This document shows, one piece after another, positions 37,989-44,597 of a DNA stretch of 64,000 nt. The notes under the pieces were generated by a model, which was given only the letters and a program-made list of their open reading frames with translations, did no database searches and was not told where the DNA came from. This DNA comes from Paralvinella palmiformis. Lineage: Eukaryota; Annelida; Polychaeta; Terebellida; Alvinellidae. The position numbers were made by a program, and so were the translations under genes. Position 1 is the stretch's first letter; each line of letters begins with the position of its first letter. The stretch is taken from the NCBI GenBank assembly GCA_025642065.1, contig JAODUP010000513.1, forward strand, positions 35,001 through 99,000, read 5' to 3'.

Positions 37989-40900
37989 CATACAGGGCTC
38001 TAGACTGACATGTTTAGTTACTTGCCCTCACATAATTATCTAAAGAAAGACACTAACAGTTAAATGAACTGACTAAGATTTGTGAGTATCAAAGGTACAA
38101 AATCTCTTTAAGTTAGTCAGGAGTCATGCCACTTGGATGTTTTTGAGCAACATTCTTAATTGTAGTCATCACTACAGTAAACATAAATAAATATAGTCTT
38201 GGATGTATTGTTTGATTTTTGATTGCCCACATCATCATTATTATTATTATTATTATTATTATCATCACTGTCAGTTTGGTTTTAATGGCAGTTGAACGCT
38301 CGCTTCCCGTTTGTTGTTTTATCTTTATATAAATCCACAATTCTGAACTTTATCTCTCTCTCTCTCACACACAGTGGAAGTTGATAACCAAAGGGATATT
38401 CTGTGGTAGTGATCAGAATAAACAGAAGTTAGATCGTAGCATGTACAATTTGTTTGAGAACCAGCGAATAGAGAAGGAGATGAGATATTTTCCGCATCCT
38501 AGTGACTCGGACAAAGCTCTCACGTCGCATGCGCCACTCTTTCTGCCCGGAAGGATCATCCACATAGTAAGGAACCATCCAAGGGAGAAAAGGTAGGTTA
38601 GCTTAGCTATCCTCTTCGGTCTTTGTGTCCCATAAGGCTACTGTGTAACTATGCCATCCTGGCCCCGTCAAAGACTATATGCCCTGGAATGATCCGTGTA
38701 GCTGATCCCAGTTGTTTCTGGGGGGTTTTCTACTGTGATTTTTTGGTTGACCAACTTCGCCGTCTCCTCTAGTGTTCCGAGGCAGTGCTGTCAGACTGTG
38801 GTAATTTTCCCTCTTTCTCAGCACATAACTGATCCAATTCCATCTTTTTTTTGTACATTTAAATGTATCTTCTTGATTTGTGATCTTATCAATATCTTTG
38901 TCTGTGACATATGAAAAGGTAGGTAACATATGATAATATATATATATATATATATATACTAACACTTTACTTGATATAAATAATATGTAGTATTAATCAA
39001 GGAATAAACACTTGCATATTTATGGAAGTCTACTTTCATACTCTCAGCATATGCAGTTATTTCCTACATGATTGTCATCTGTTATTTACCATACGTTATG
39101 TTTTTTCCATAGACAGTTTAAGAGGCCTGAGCCTGTATATCAAGCCATCTGGGCAGAGAACAAAGACTTCGATGAGGTGCTCATCTCTCCAACAATGCTT
39201 AATGATCACATGCCGGACTATGTTCTGGAAGCTTTAGAAAAGGTAAACTTAATGTCGAAGCTGCTCGAAGCTGCCCCACCCTGCATGATTTGTGAAATTG
39301 AGCAGTATCTGTGTGTTCTTCGATGTTAGAAATCTTATCGTTTCATCTGCATTGTCATTTAAAATATGTATATATATACAGAGAGAGAGAGAGAGAGGGG
39401 TTCATGTTGTGTCTAATCCATTATCGTTTGGATTGCGAGTTCTGCTGGGTGACTTGCAAAATTATTTTAAACGTTCTCCAAAAGACATATCTTTACAATG
39501 ATGTTACCTGCTGCAGGTTTATCGGAGCTCTCCCATCACCGAGTCAGTTACATTAGACATATCAGGTATCCTTCATATAAATGTGCACATATTTACTGCT
39601 TATATCCTTAGTAATTTACTTTGGGAGTTACCTTTTATTGGTCCAGCCTTTCTGTTTTTAAATATGCTTAGATTGGTTGTACTCTCTCTTTGGCAACTTA
39701 CTTTCCTCAGGTGATTGGTTTGAGAACCTGTGGCATCTGTGTTGATGCCACAACCAGTTTTTATGGTGGTTATAGATATTTTTTCACTTTTTTACACTTT
39801 CCTTTGGTGTGTGACTGTAGATAATTTGTTACTTGTTATGTGAGTTGCGTTAATTTGGTAAAATTTACATTACCATTATTAGGCTTGATGACGCGCTGAA
39901 TGAGTAATATTCCTTCTGTTCCGCTAGGTCCTGACCAATGTGAGTCCAGCAAAGCCGGTGAGGAGACTTGTGGAATCTGAGGGCAGACTACTTCATACGA
40001 ATTCCTGTGAACCGGGTAGCCTGGACAGGTCATCGGATCAGTCATTCTGTCCTCAGTGTCAAAATCAGGACATGCTGCACAGGTCGGGAACACCGATCGA
40101 TATCTCAAATTCAGAAGATCTTATCATCCCAAGCGTAAAATTCAACCTCGGCACGGAGGCGAACAGCCTCAGCTGGGATTACTCGACCCTTCCCATTAAC
40201 CATGCCAGGAGGCATCCACTGCCTGAATCGGTCAGTAGAGCTGAACGTACAAAAAGCTTCCCACCTCCTTTACAGAAATTAAGACCTGGTCTTCAGTTGG
40301 ATGACTTGGGAAATCCTGAATGGGGCAGCAGCGGGCTCAGTGTTTTTGCTCCACTTGCATCACCGGAGACATTGTCCGAAGCTTCAAGCCTGGACACGAT
40401 GAGCTCAAAACAGTGCTCAGATGGCTATCAGAGGACGTCGCGTCTTGATCCAATTCCTGCCTCCCCAATCCGACCAACTGCTGTCGGCCATCTTTATGCC
40501 ACACCGACGGCTTCTCCCGTAGACTATGTGGACAGCTTTCGAACCCCCTCCGAATTAAATGGGAATGATGCATCTTATGATAACATTGCCGCAGATATTT
40601 CTCCTGTAACTCCCACTGTTGTGCCGCTGGCCCAGTCAACACCAATCAAGCCAGATGTTATACAGAATGAGACGGCGAGTGAGGTGTCGGAGCTCCTGGA
40701 CAATACGCTGTTCTCGGAGATTGATGAGACGCACCAGGATAATGCTCGGCAGCTAAATTCTTCTGAAGATCTGGGAGTGAGACCACTGTCAACGGAAGCA
40801 GATCAAACCAATCTTACTGACATTGAGAACAGAGTGAAGGACAAGATGGTCGAGATGATGAACCACGATCCATACAGGCTGACGTACAATAGTGATAATG

Positions 40901-41712
40901 AGACGAGGGACAGCACTTCGCTGCCAGACTTCACCTTGCATTCACCAGATTCGACATCCAATCAGTATTTGTACGACGATTATGGGGGTCATTATTCTCC
41001 TGCTGGTCGGGGATACCCTCATGGCTCGTACGCACCTGATGTCGTGAATACGGATGACCTGGTGCCATATGTCGATGAGAACTCGGACGCTAACCTTGAT
41101 GAAGAGATCACTGGATTATCCAGCTCACCTGATGGCAAACGGGAGGAATCGGATCATTCGGATGTGGATCCAGAAAGACAGGTAAACAAGAAATCACCAT
41201 CCCTCCAAAACGTGCCACAAACAGCCACAAACGTGGACAGTGTGGAAAATAACACACATACTTCACCAGACTCATGCCCTGTCAGTCCACTAATTCCCTC
41301 AACACCCAAAGAAGTTCTCCTCTCGTCTGGATCAAATGCAAGTGGTGACATCTCATTGGAGATTCCCAACATTATGCCAGCTGCGCAAAACGCATTGGAA
41401 GCCTCCGTACAGAACGAATACATTATCAGTCCGAAGTCCCTATCACGGTCATCGAGCGATGCTAGTCTAGCTGACAACGACTGCGTTCATCAACCGCTGC
41501 TGAACAAACGAGAGTCTTGTGCTTCCACGGCCAGTCATAGCTCAAGGAGAACGCTCACCAATGGATCGGATTTGGAGGACAGATCCAGCATGAACTCCTA
41601 CGAACAAAACGTGTTGCTTCTCGGCGATGAAATAGACCCGAGTCCCCAGTCTAATGGTGTCAAGGTCACTCTGACTGAACAGCACAGCTTTGGAGAAACA
41701 TATTACGTCTGA
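18615..41712 (+). CDS. DAGLA: Diacylglycerol lipase alpha (sn1-specific), 15 coding exons, 5' end missing
   Basis: Enzyme of the plasma membrane that cleaves the sn-1 acyl chain of diacylglycerol to give 2-arachidonoylglycerol. Fifteen exons with GT-AG borders were joined by eye (18615-18826, 20326-20427, 21927-22107, 29244-29325, 30460-30594, 31054-31256, 32048-32183, 32590-32673, 34898-35056, 36454-36596, 36734-36802, 36977-37049, 38375-38592, 39113-39242, 39928-41712). After the first base they total 3,711 nt, which is 1,236 residues plus a stop, with every phase matching. The order is: end of TM1, TM2-TM4, cytosolic linker, Cys-rich insert, alpha/beta-hydrolase fold with GHSLGAG, GKDVVPR (Asp) and GRIIH (His), then a long tail. 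The tail and the linker [14 protein letters not shown] favour the alpha over the beta paralogue. The start codon exon (roughly 30-50 residues) was not found and may lie upstream of the window. Confidence 0.95.
20326..20427 (+). CDS. DAGLA: DAGLA exon: TM3 and following loop
   Basis: TTTTAG precedes and GTAAAT follows. With the leftover G from the previous exon it reads [18 protein letters not shown] and then HYQSCAAL, matching TM3 and the QYYTSCNDL loop of vertebrate DAGLA. It ends with one base over. Confidence 0.92.
21927..22107 (+). CDS. DAGLA: DAGLA exon: TM4 and start of cytosolic linker
   Basis: Acceptor TTCTAG, donor GTAGGT. It encodes [19 protein letters not shown] (TM4; human has a VVCNWVVILSV core), then [10 protein letters not shown] and a basic linker ending NWRT plus AG of a split Arg codon. 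The linker is about 13 residues longer than in human DAGLA. Confidence 0.93.
22252..22395. repeat. (CACT)n, (AT)n(AG)n(TG)n compound microsatellite
   Basis: Four abutting simple repeats in the DAGLA intron shortly after the 21927-22107 exon. Confidence 0.95.
22396..25170. other. DAGLA intron sequence, nothing recognised
   Basis: Part of the 7.1-kb intron. A (CA)n of about 50 bp lies at 24410-24459. No coding similarity seen. Confidence 0.6.
25180..25330 (+). mobile_element. tRNA-headed SINE-like element
   Basis: GGTTGAGTGGTTAAAGTG resembles box A of Ser/Leu-type tRNAs and CAGGTTCGATTCC is a perfect-looking box B, followed by non-tRNA sequence. The acceptor stem does not pair well, so a SINE head is likelier than a tRNA gene. 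Confidence 0.55.
25951..25998 (+). CDS. DAGLA: Candidate 48-bp cassette exon in the DAGLA linker
   Basis: A stretch in the 7.1-kb intron is preceded by TTATTTTAG and followed by GTAGTT. It is 48 bp (16 codons), has no stop, and starts and ends in the same phase as the flanking exons. If included it would insert [15 protein letters not shown] between the two linker halves. No homologue recognised; it could be chance, so confidence is low. Confidence 0.3.
26001..29243. other. DAGLA intron sequence, nothing recognised
   Basis: AT-rich; includes a (ATGC)n(AC)n repeat at 28735-28778 and a 45-bp dispersed repeat at 28779-28825. No coding similarity. Confidence 0.6.
28735..28825. repeat. (GCAT)n(CA)n with flanking dispersed repeat
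   Basis: The sequence after the CA run (TTTATGCTGTTAAATAA, GAACTATTTAAT) is shared with 36830-36875, also directly after a CA run. Confidence 0.85.
29244..29325 (+). CDS. DAGLA: DAGLA exon: linker with Trp-Asp-Arg-Arg and Cys pair
   Basis: Acceptor TTTCCAG, donor GTTAGA. The exon completes the Arg codon and reads [20 protein letters not shown] and VREDHHQ, equivalent to the SWSRRLKVFLCCTRTKD segment of vertebrates. It lies after a 7.1-kb intron and is too short to be found by open-frame length alone. Confidence 0.88.
29900..30000 (+). mobile_element. Degraded SINE family-1 fragment
   Basis: Keeps GATGTTTCATCTTTCGCCTC, CATTACCTTTGATGATTGC and an altered TTAGCC block. Lies in a DAGLA intron. 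Confidence 0.6.
30460..30594 (+). CDS. DAGLA: DAGLA exon: [16 protein letters not shown] signature
   Basis: Phase 0 at both ends (TTTATCAG before, GTGGGA after). It encodes [20 protein letters not shown] and [16 protein letters not shown], a block strongly conserved among DAGL proteins just before the hydrolase domain. Confidence 0.95.
31054..31256 (+). CDS. DAGLA: DAGLA exon: start of hydrolase domain ([10 protein letters not shown])
   Basis: Acceptor TTTTTAG, donor GTCAGT. It begins [20 protein letters not shown] and includes [16 protein letters not shown] and [11 protein letters not shown], the N-terminal edge of the lipase domain. The downstream intron contains a (GT)n run about 30 bp past the donor. 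Confidence 0.95.
32048..32183 (+). CDS. DAGLA: DAGLA exon: Cys-rich insert
   Basis: Acceptor CCTACAG, donor GTAAGT. It completes a Gly codon and reads [20 protein letters not shown], then CNLAALHKM. The paired cysteines match the Cys-rich insert of DAGLA, where S-acylation has been proposed (inference here). It ends at TYATYHVD. Confidence 0.94.
32590..32673 (+). CDS. DAGLA: DAGLA exon: central beta strands (ISIRGTLS)
   Basis: Phase 0 at both ends. It encodes [20 protein letters not shown] and IRGTLSLQ, matching [24 protein letters not shown] of human DAGLA. The acceptor is TTTCCAG and the donor GTTAGT. Confidence 0.96.
33236..34125. mobile_element. Non-autonomous TA-flanked DNA transposon (Tc1/mariner-pogo type)
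   Basis: Ends CCTTAATATTCC...TGTATAGCA on the left and, inverted, CCATAATCTTCT...TGTATAGCA on the right. They match over about 27 bp with a few changes, and both are flanked by TA. No transposase frame inside the 890 bp. It sits in the DAGLA intron between 32673 and 34898. Confidence 0.8.
34676..34770 (-). repeat. Dispersed repeat, inverse partner of 50185-50262
   Basis: CTGGAAAATGGTAATTTTGT followed by CCTGGA...GGAAAATAATATTTC matches the reverse complement of 50185-50262. Unknown transposon fragment. Confidence 0.8.
34898..35056 (+). CDS. DAGLA: DAGLA exon: DVLTDL to KAFSKDR
   Basis: Phase 0 at both ends. It encodes [35 protein letters not shown] and [10 protein letters not shown], matching DALTDL, HKGMVLSAEYIKKKLE and LSQAFGRD of human. 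The preceding intron holds a TA-flanked DNA transposon (33236-34125). Confidence 0.96.
35829..36250. mobile_element. Candidate MITE in DAGLA intron
   Basis: Left TCTAGACCCGCTACCTGTGA and, inverted, right TCTAACCCCACTTTTATGCC look like imperfect terminal repeats; (TA)n tracts lie at both borders. No coding capacity. Confidence 0.4.
36454..36596 (+). CDS. DAGLA: DAGLA exon: catalytic serine (GHSLGAG)
   Basis: Acceptor TTATAG, donor GTGAGT. It encodes [20 protein letters not shown] and [10 protein letters not shown]. The Ser in GHSLGAG is the nucleophile (Ser472 in human). It ends with AG of a split Ser codon. Confidence 0.97.
36734..36802 (+). CDS. DAGLA: DAGLA exon: catalytic aspartate (GKDVVPR)
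   Basis: Only 69 bp. It reads [20 protein letters not shown] and VP plus AG of Arg; the Asp of GKDVVPR is the catalytic acid (Asp524 in human). The donor GTGTGT is followed after 8 bp by a (CA)n tract. Confidence 0.95.
36830..36875 (+). repeat. Dispersed repeat after (CA)n
   Basis: About 90% identical by eye to 28779-28825; both copies begin directly after a CA run. Confidence 0.8.
36977..37049 (+). CDS. DAGLA: DAGLA exon: after catalytic aspartate
   Basis: Acceptor ATTCAG, donor GTAAAA. It encodes [20 protein letters not shown] and TDPK, equivalent to IGLSQLEGFRRQLLDVLQRSTKPK of human DAGLA (split here for length). Confidence 0.95.
37363..37919. mobile_element. Candidate hAT-like non-autonomous element
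   Basis: Starts CAGGGATGACTGAACTACTT and ends, inverted, AGGGTGTCATGTAACGAAGT, with repeated AAGTAGT/ACTACTT motifs near both ends as in some hAT MITEs. No transposase. Microsatellites flank it. Confidence 0.45.
38346..38374 (+). repeat. (TC)n(AC)n acting as a splice acceptor tract
   Basis: The microsatellite ends in CACACACAG directly before the DAGLA exon at 38375. Confidence 0.9.
38375..38592 (+). CDS. DAGLA: DAGLA exon: regulatory loop and catalytic histidine
   Basis: The acceptor is preceded by a (TC)n(AC)n microsatellite that serves as the polypyrimidine tract; donor GTAGGT. It starts [11 protein letters not shown], runs through a divergent, charged loop (the regulatory loop region of DAGLs) and then HPSDSDKAL and [17 protein letters not shown]. 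The His of GRIIH is the third catalytic residue (His650 in human). Confidence 0.95.
39113..39242 (+). CDS. DAGLA: DAGLA exon: end of lipase domain
   Basis: Acceptor TCCATAG, donor GTAAAC. It encodes [20 protein letters not shown] and [20 protein letters not shown], then LEK, matching the EVIISPAMLHEHLPYVVMEGL end of the human catalytic domain. Confidence 0.95.
39517..39565 (+). CDS. DAGLA: Candidate alternative 49-bp exon changing the DAGLA C-terminus
   Basis: Flanked by CTGCTGCAG and GTATCC, open in the incoming phase ([16 protein letters not shown]). Its length is not a multiple of three, so inclusion would shift the last exon into a frame that stops after about 17 codons (TGA near 39976) and remove nearly the whole tail. 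Only splice-site logic supports it. Confidence 0.25.
39928..41712 (+). CDS. DAGLA: DAGLA last exon: 594-residue disordered C-terminal tail
   Basis: Acceptor CCGCTAG, phase 0, stop TGA at 41710-41712. It begins [17 protein letters not shown] and is rich in Ser, Pro, Asp, Glu and Asn, with many Ser-Pro/Thr-Pro sites (for example [20 protein letters not shown]) and a polyproline stretch [14 protein letters not shown]. Vertebrate DAGLA also has a long phosphorylated tail, but I see no PPxxF Homer-binding motif here. It ends GETYYV, which fits a class II PDZ ligand (inference). Confidence 0.94.
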   Translation, partial: VLTNVSPAKPVRRLVESEGRLLHTNSCEPGSLDRSSDQSFCPQCQNQDMLHRSGTPIDISNSEDLIIPSVKFNLGTEANSLSWDYSTLPINHARRHPLPESVSRAERTKSFPPPLQKLRPGLQLDDLGNPEWGSSGLSVFAPLASPETLSEASSLDTMSSKQCSDGYQRTSRLDPIPASPIRPTAVGHLYATPTASPVDYVDSFRTPSELNGNDASYDNIAADISPVTPTVVPLAQSTPIKPDVIQNETASEVSELLDNTLFSEIDETHQDNARQLNSSEDLGVRPLSTEADQTNLTDIENRVKDKMVEMMNHDPYRLTYNSDNETRDSTSLPDFTLHSPDSTSNQYLYDDYGGHYSPAGRGYPHGSYAPDVVNTDDLVPYVDENSDANLDEEITGLSSSPDGKREESDHSDVDPERQVNKKSPSLQNVPQTATNVDSVENNTHTSPDSCPVSPLIPSTPKEVLLSSGSNASGDISLEIPNIMPAAQNALEASVQNEYIISPKSLSRSSSDASLADNDCVHQPLLNKRESCASTASHSSRRTLTNGSDLEDRSSMNSYEQNVLLLGDEIDPSPQSNGVKVTLTEQHSFGETYYV

Positions 41713-42367
41713 CGTCCCGCACGCTTCAGTTTCTTCTCCATTTTATTCTATAATTTATAGCGGAAGTGACTAAGAGGATTGTTTTTATTTAAATTTCAGT
41801 CAATTGGCAAATGTGTGAGAGGATGAGTGAGTGAGGCTTGTTTCATCGGATCAGATCTCTGCATGGATTACCGAAGTTGTATAGAATGTGTTGTTGTTGT
41901 TGTTGTTATTGTTGTCGGTTAAAACTAGGTACCTCTTGTTAACATGGCTATTTCCAGGACAACAGTGTCAGCTGATTGATGTTAAATATTGTGTTTTCAA
42001 CTTTGTTAGATCGTGATCAATGCACTCATTTCATTCTGTTCAAATATTGCGTGTGTGTGTGTGTGTTATCTAGTCAGTTGCTGTGTAACAGCCCCATCTT
42101 TGTAAGATTCTTTCATGCTATTTGTCATGACGTCACTTTATTTTGCTATGCAAAATCAATGCTTCGATGCCTCGGTAAAACTTTTATGTTTTACTTACAT
42201 TGATTTTATCATATTTTTATTTGCTTTACAAAGAGGAATCATTTTTAAGCACACAGCTTATTTATAGTTTCTGTCATTTGATGATTCCTGTATCAGTCGA
42301 TCAATTATTTTGCAAATATTAGCTCGATAATTAACTATTTTCTACGATTCTTGATTGTGTGCGTATT

Positions 42368-42409
<42 letters not shown>

Positions 42410-43862
42410 TATCAGTTCTCACATTTTTCTTTTCAAACTGGTTGTTGGGAAATATTATTTTACGTAGCTTTAGATCATCAGTGGCTTATTTTTATGTAAA
42501 AATGGCATTATATCTGTTGACTGTTACTCAGCTTTCCGGTACAAAGAATTACTTGAAGCGGGCAACTGTGTATTGTACCTCTGCTGATAGCTTGCATTAA
42601 TTAAAGATGCAGAATCAGTATTATCATTTGTAGATTGTTTACATCTTGGCTGAAATCATTTGAAACCAGTGAGCGTGATGATTGGTCGGATCATTCGTGT
42701 CGACTGGCCAATCAGAATGCTTACGTTTTCTTTCTTGGATGTCGAGGCTGCATCACTTCGAGACCATTGGTTATAGCTCATTATAGCGAGTCCATTCAGT
42801 TATTGGTAAAGATTTTTAATGGCCTTACTTGTTTTATGGAGTTGGTTTTATGTATATTTATAGAACTGTCACACTTGTTATTTGTTAAATATGCAACTTG
42901 TTATACAGCAATCCTTTGGTAGGAGGGCTGTGAACAGAGTTTTTAGCAAATGATCATAAAATACTGATCGTTACCAACTTAGCCAATTATTCTTGGAACT
43001 GTTTATTGCAAATTCATGACGACAATCAGTGACAGCTGAGCTAAAGTTTGCCATTTTATAACACATCATTTATCAGTTAAAATTTAGTTTGCAAATTGTC
43101 CATTACTCCAGATATCTGAGATCAGTGTCCAGTCTGTTTAGTGACACATCGACTCAATGTGGTATCCAAGATAAATAAAGGTGTCACACAATGAGGTTGA
43201 ACAGATCAAATTAAGTGAAAGTTCATATTTTCAAAACATTCATCTCCTAGGCTTTTCGAATATATAAATGCTATACACAAATTTTAACCTTCAGCGGTGG
43301 CAACGTATTTGATTGTATAAATATATTCATTAGCGAAACAACAAAATCTTGTACGTATGGTTGTGTGAAATACATTGTAATTTTCTGGTAAGGGTAGGAG
43401 CAAACTGGAGTTAAACCGAACATAAATTATACAGAATTAGTTCCAGCGAAGCCAGAATTTAGCATCTATAGTGGAATTACCATTAAAATATCTACAATTC
43501 ATGTTCTCTGCAATGAGGTATTTTATGGTGAGTTAATGTTGCCTTTCCATCCCGTCTTCAGCTGCGTTTCTAGTTGCTGTTCACCTGGCGTGTTTACGTG
43601 TTGACAATATTATCATCCATCCTAGACGTATTTTCTAACAATGGAAACCGATACACGCCCTTTCAGCATATGAACAGCATGAGTTACCTGTTAGTGGTCA
43701 TATATTTTTATAATGTATTACTGATGTGTTCCGTATTGGGTGTTATACTGTAGACTAAATAATGTTACCATCATTATGCTTGATCTCTGATGTTCTAATG
43801 AGTTGGCCATCAGTCAGTTTTTCTGTTACTTTTATCTGATGGTTAGGATATATATATATGTG

Positions 43863-43916
<54 letters not shown>

Positions 43917-44322
43917 TGACAAAGAATGAAGACACTGTGATGTCTTGCTTCCATGATATAATTGTGTTTTCATTGATGTTCGTGTAAGAAAGGAAGTTTG
44001 AGTTTTACTCGATTTGTTTGAGTTATTAACTGCACACATCATCATCTGTTATACATCGCAGTAATGATTACCATACCAGGTGTGTTGGAACAAGTTTAAT
44101 CATGAATTAAACCACAAAAAAACAGTGCAGAGAGATCAAAACAAGAAAAAAACAGCCTTCATTAAAAATATCTGTTTATGTGAATGCTGGTAATGAACAT
44201 CTTAATGAACAGAATGCTGATGCAATAATGAACATCTTTTACTAACTCCATGCATCATCCGTTCAGTCGATGGCCATCACGAAACCAACCATCGTCCAAG
44301 ACAAACAAACTCCCATTTACTG
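41713..44322. other. DAGLA 3' UTR and convergent spacer
   Basis: No coding sequence seen. It starts as the DAGLA 3' UTR; one possible polyadenylation signal is AATAAA at 43174-43179, and the real end is unknown. It contains (TGT)n at 41891-41907, (GT)n at 42051-42066, (TA)n at 42377-42404 and a (TA)n/(CA)n block at 43851-43917. The DAGLA and OARD1 genes converge here. Confidence 0.6.
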
Positions 44323-44597
44323 CTAGAGGTAATACACAGTAATAGTCATGTTTAAATCCCTGAATATATCCTTCAGCATCTGCGACACACGTTTCCATTC
44401 GAGACGGTCTAATCCACATCCTATCATTGGCATGGCGACATCGGAAACAGCATTCTGCGCGCAGTGTTCTTTCATTGATAGCAGGCTGGAACGTAAGGTG
44501 TCATAAGTCGGCTTGTGGAAGTATCTCGGCTTTGTCACCAGATAATAGACGAAGCGCCCATCTCTTTTCAGTATGGCCACTTCACCAACCTTCTTGG
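44323..44597 (-). CDS. OARD1: OARD1 last exon
   Basis: Minus-strand acceptor CACTCAG at 44598-44600 and stop TAG at 44323-44325. It completes an Ala codon and reads [20 protein letters not shown], then [18 protein letters not shown] and the catalytic GCGLDRLEW block. It is collinear with human OARD1 from KKSGEVAVLKRDG to the C-terminus. Confidence 0.96.

Noticed and set aside
40337..40645. Minus-strand frame of 102 codons and a similar one at 41154-41477
   Set aside because: Shadows of the DAGLA last exon, which has strong evidence on the plus strand.
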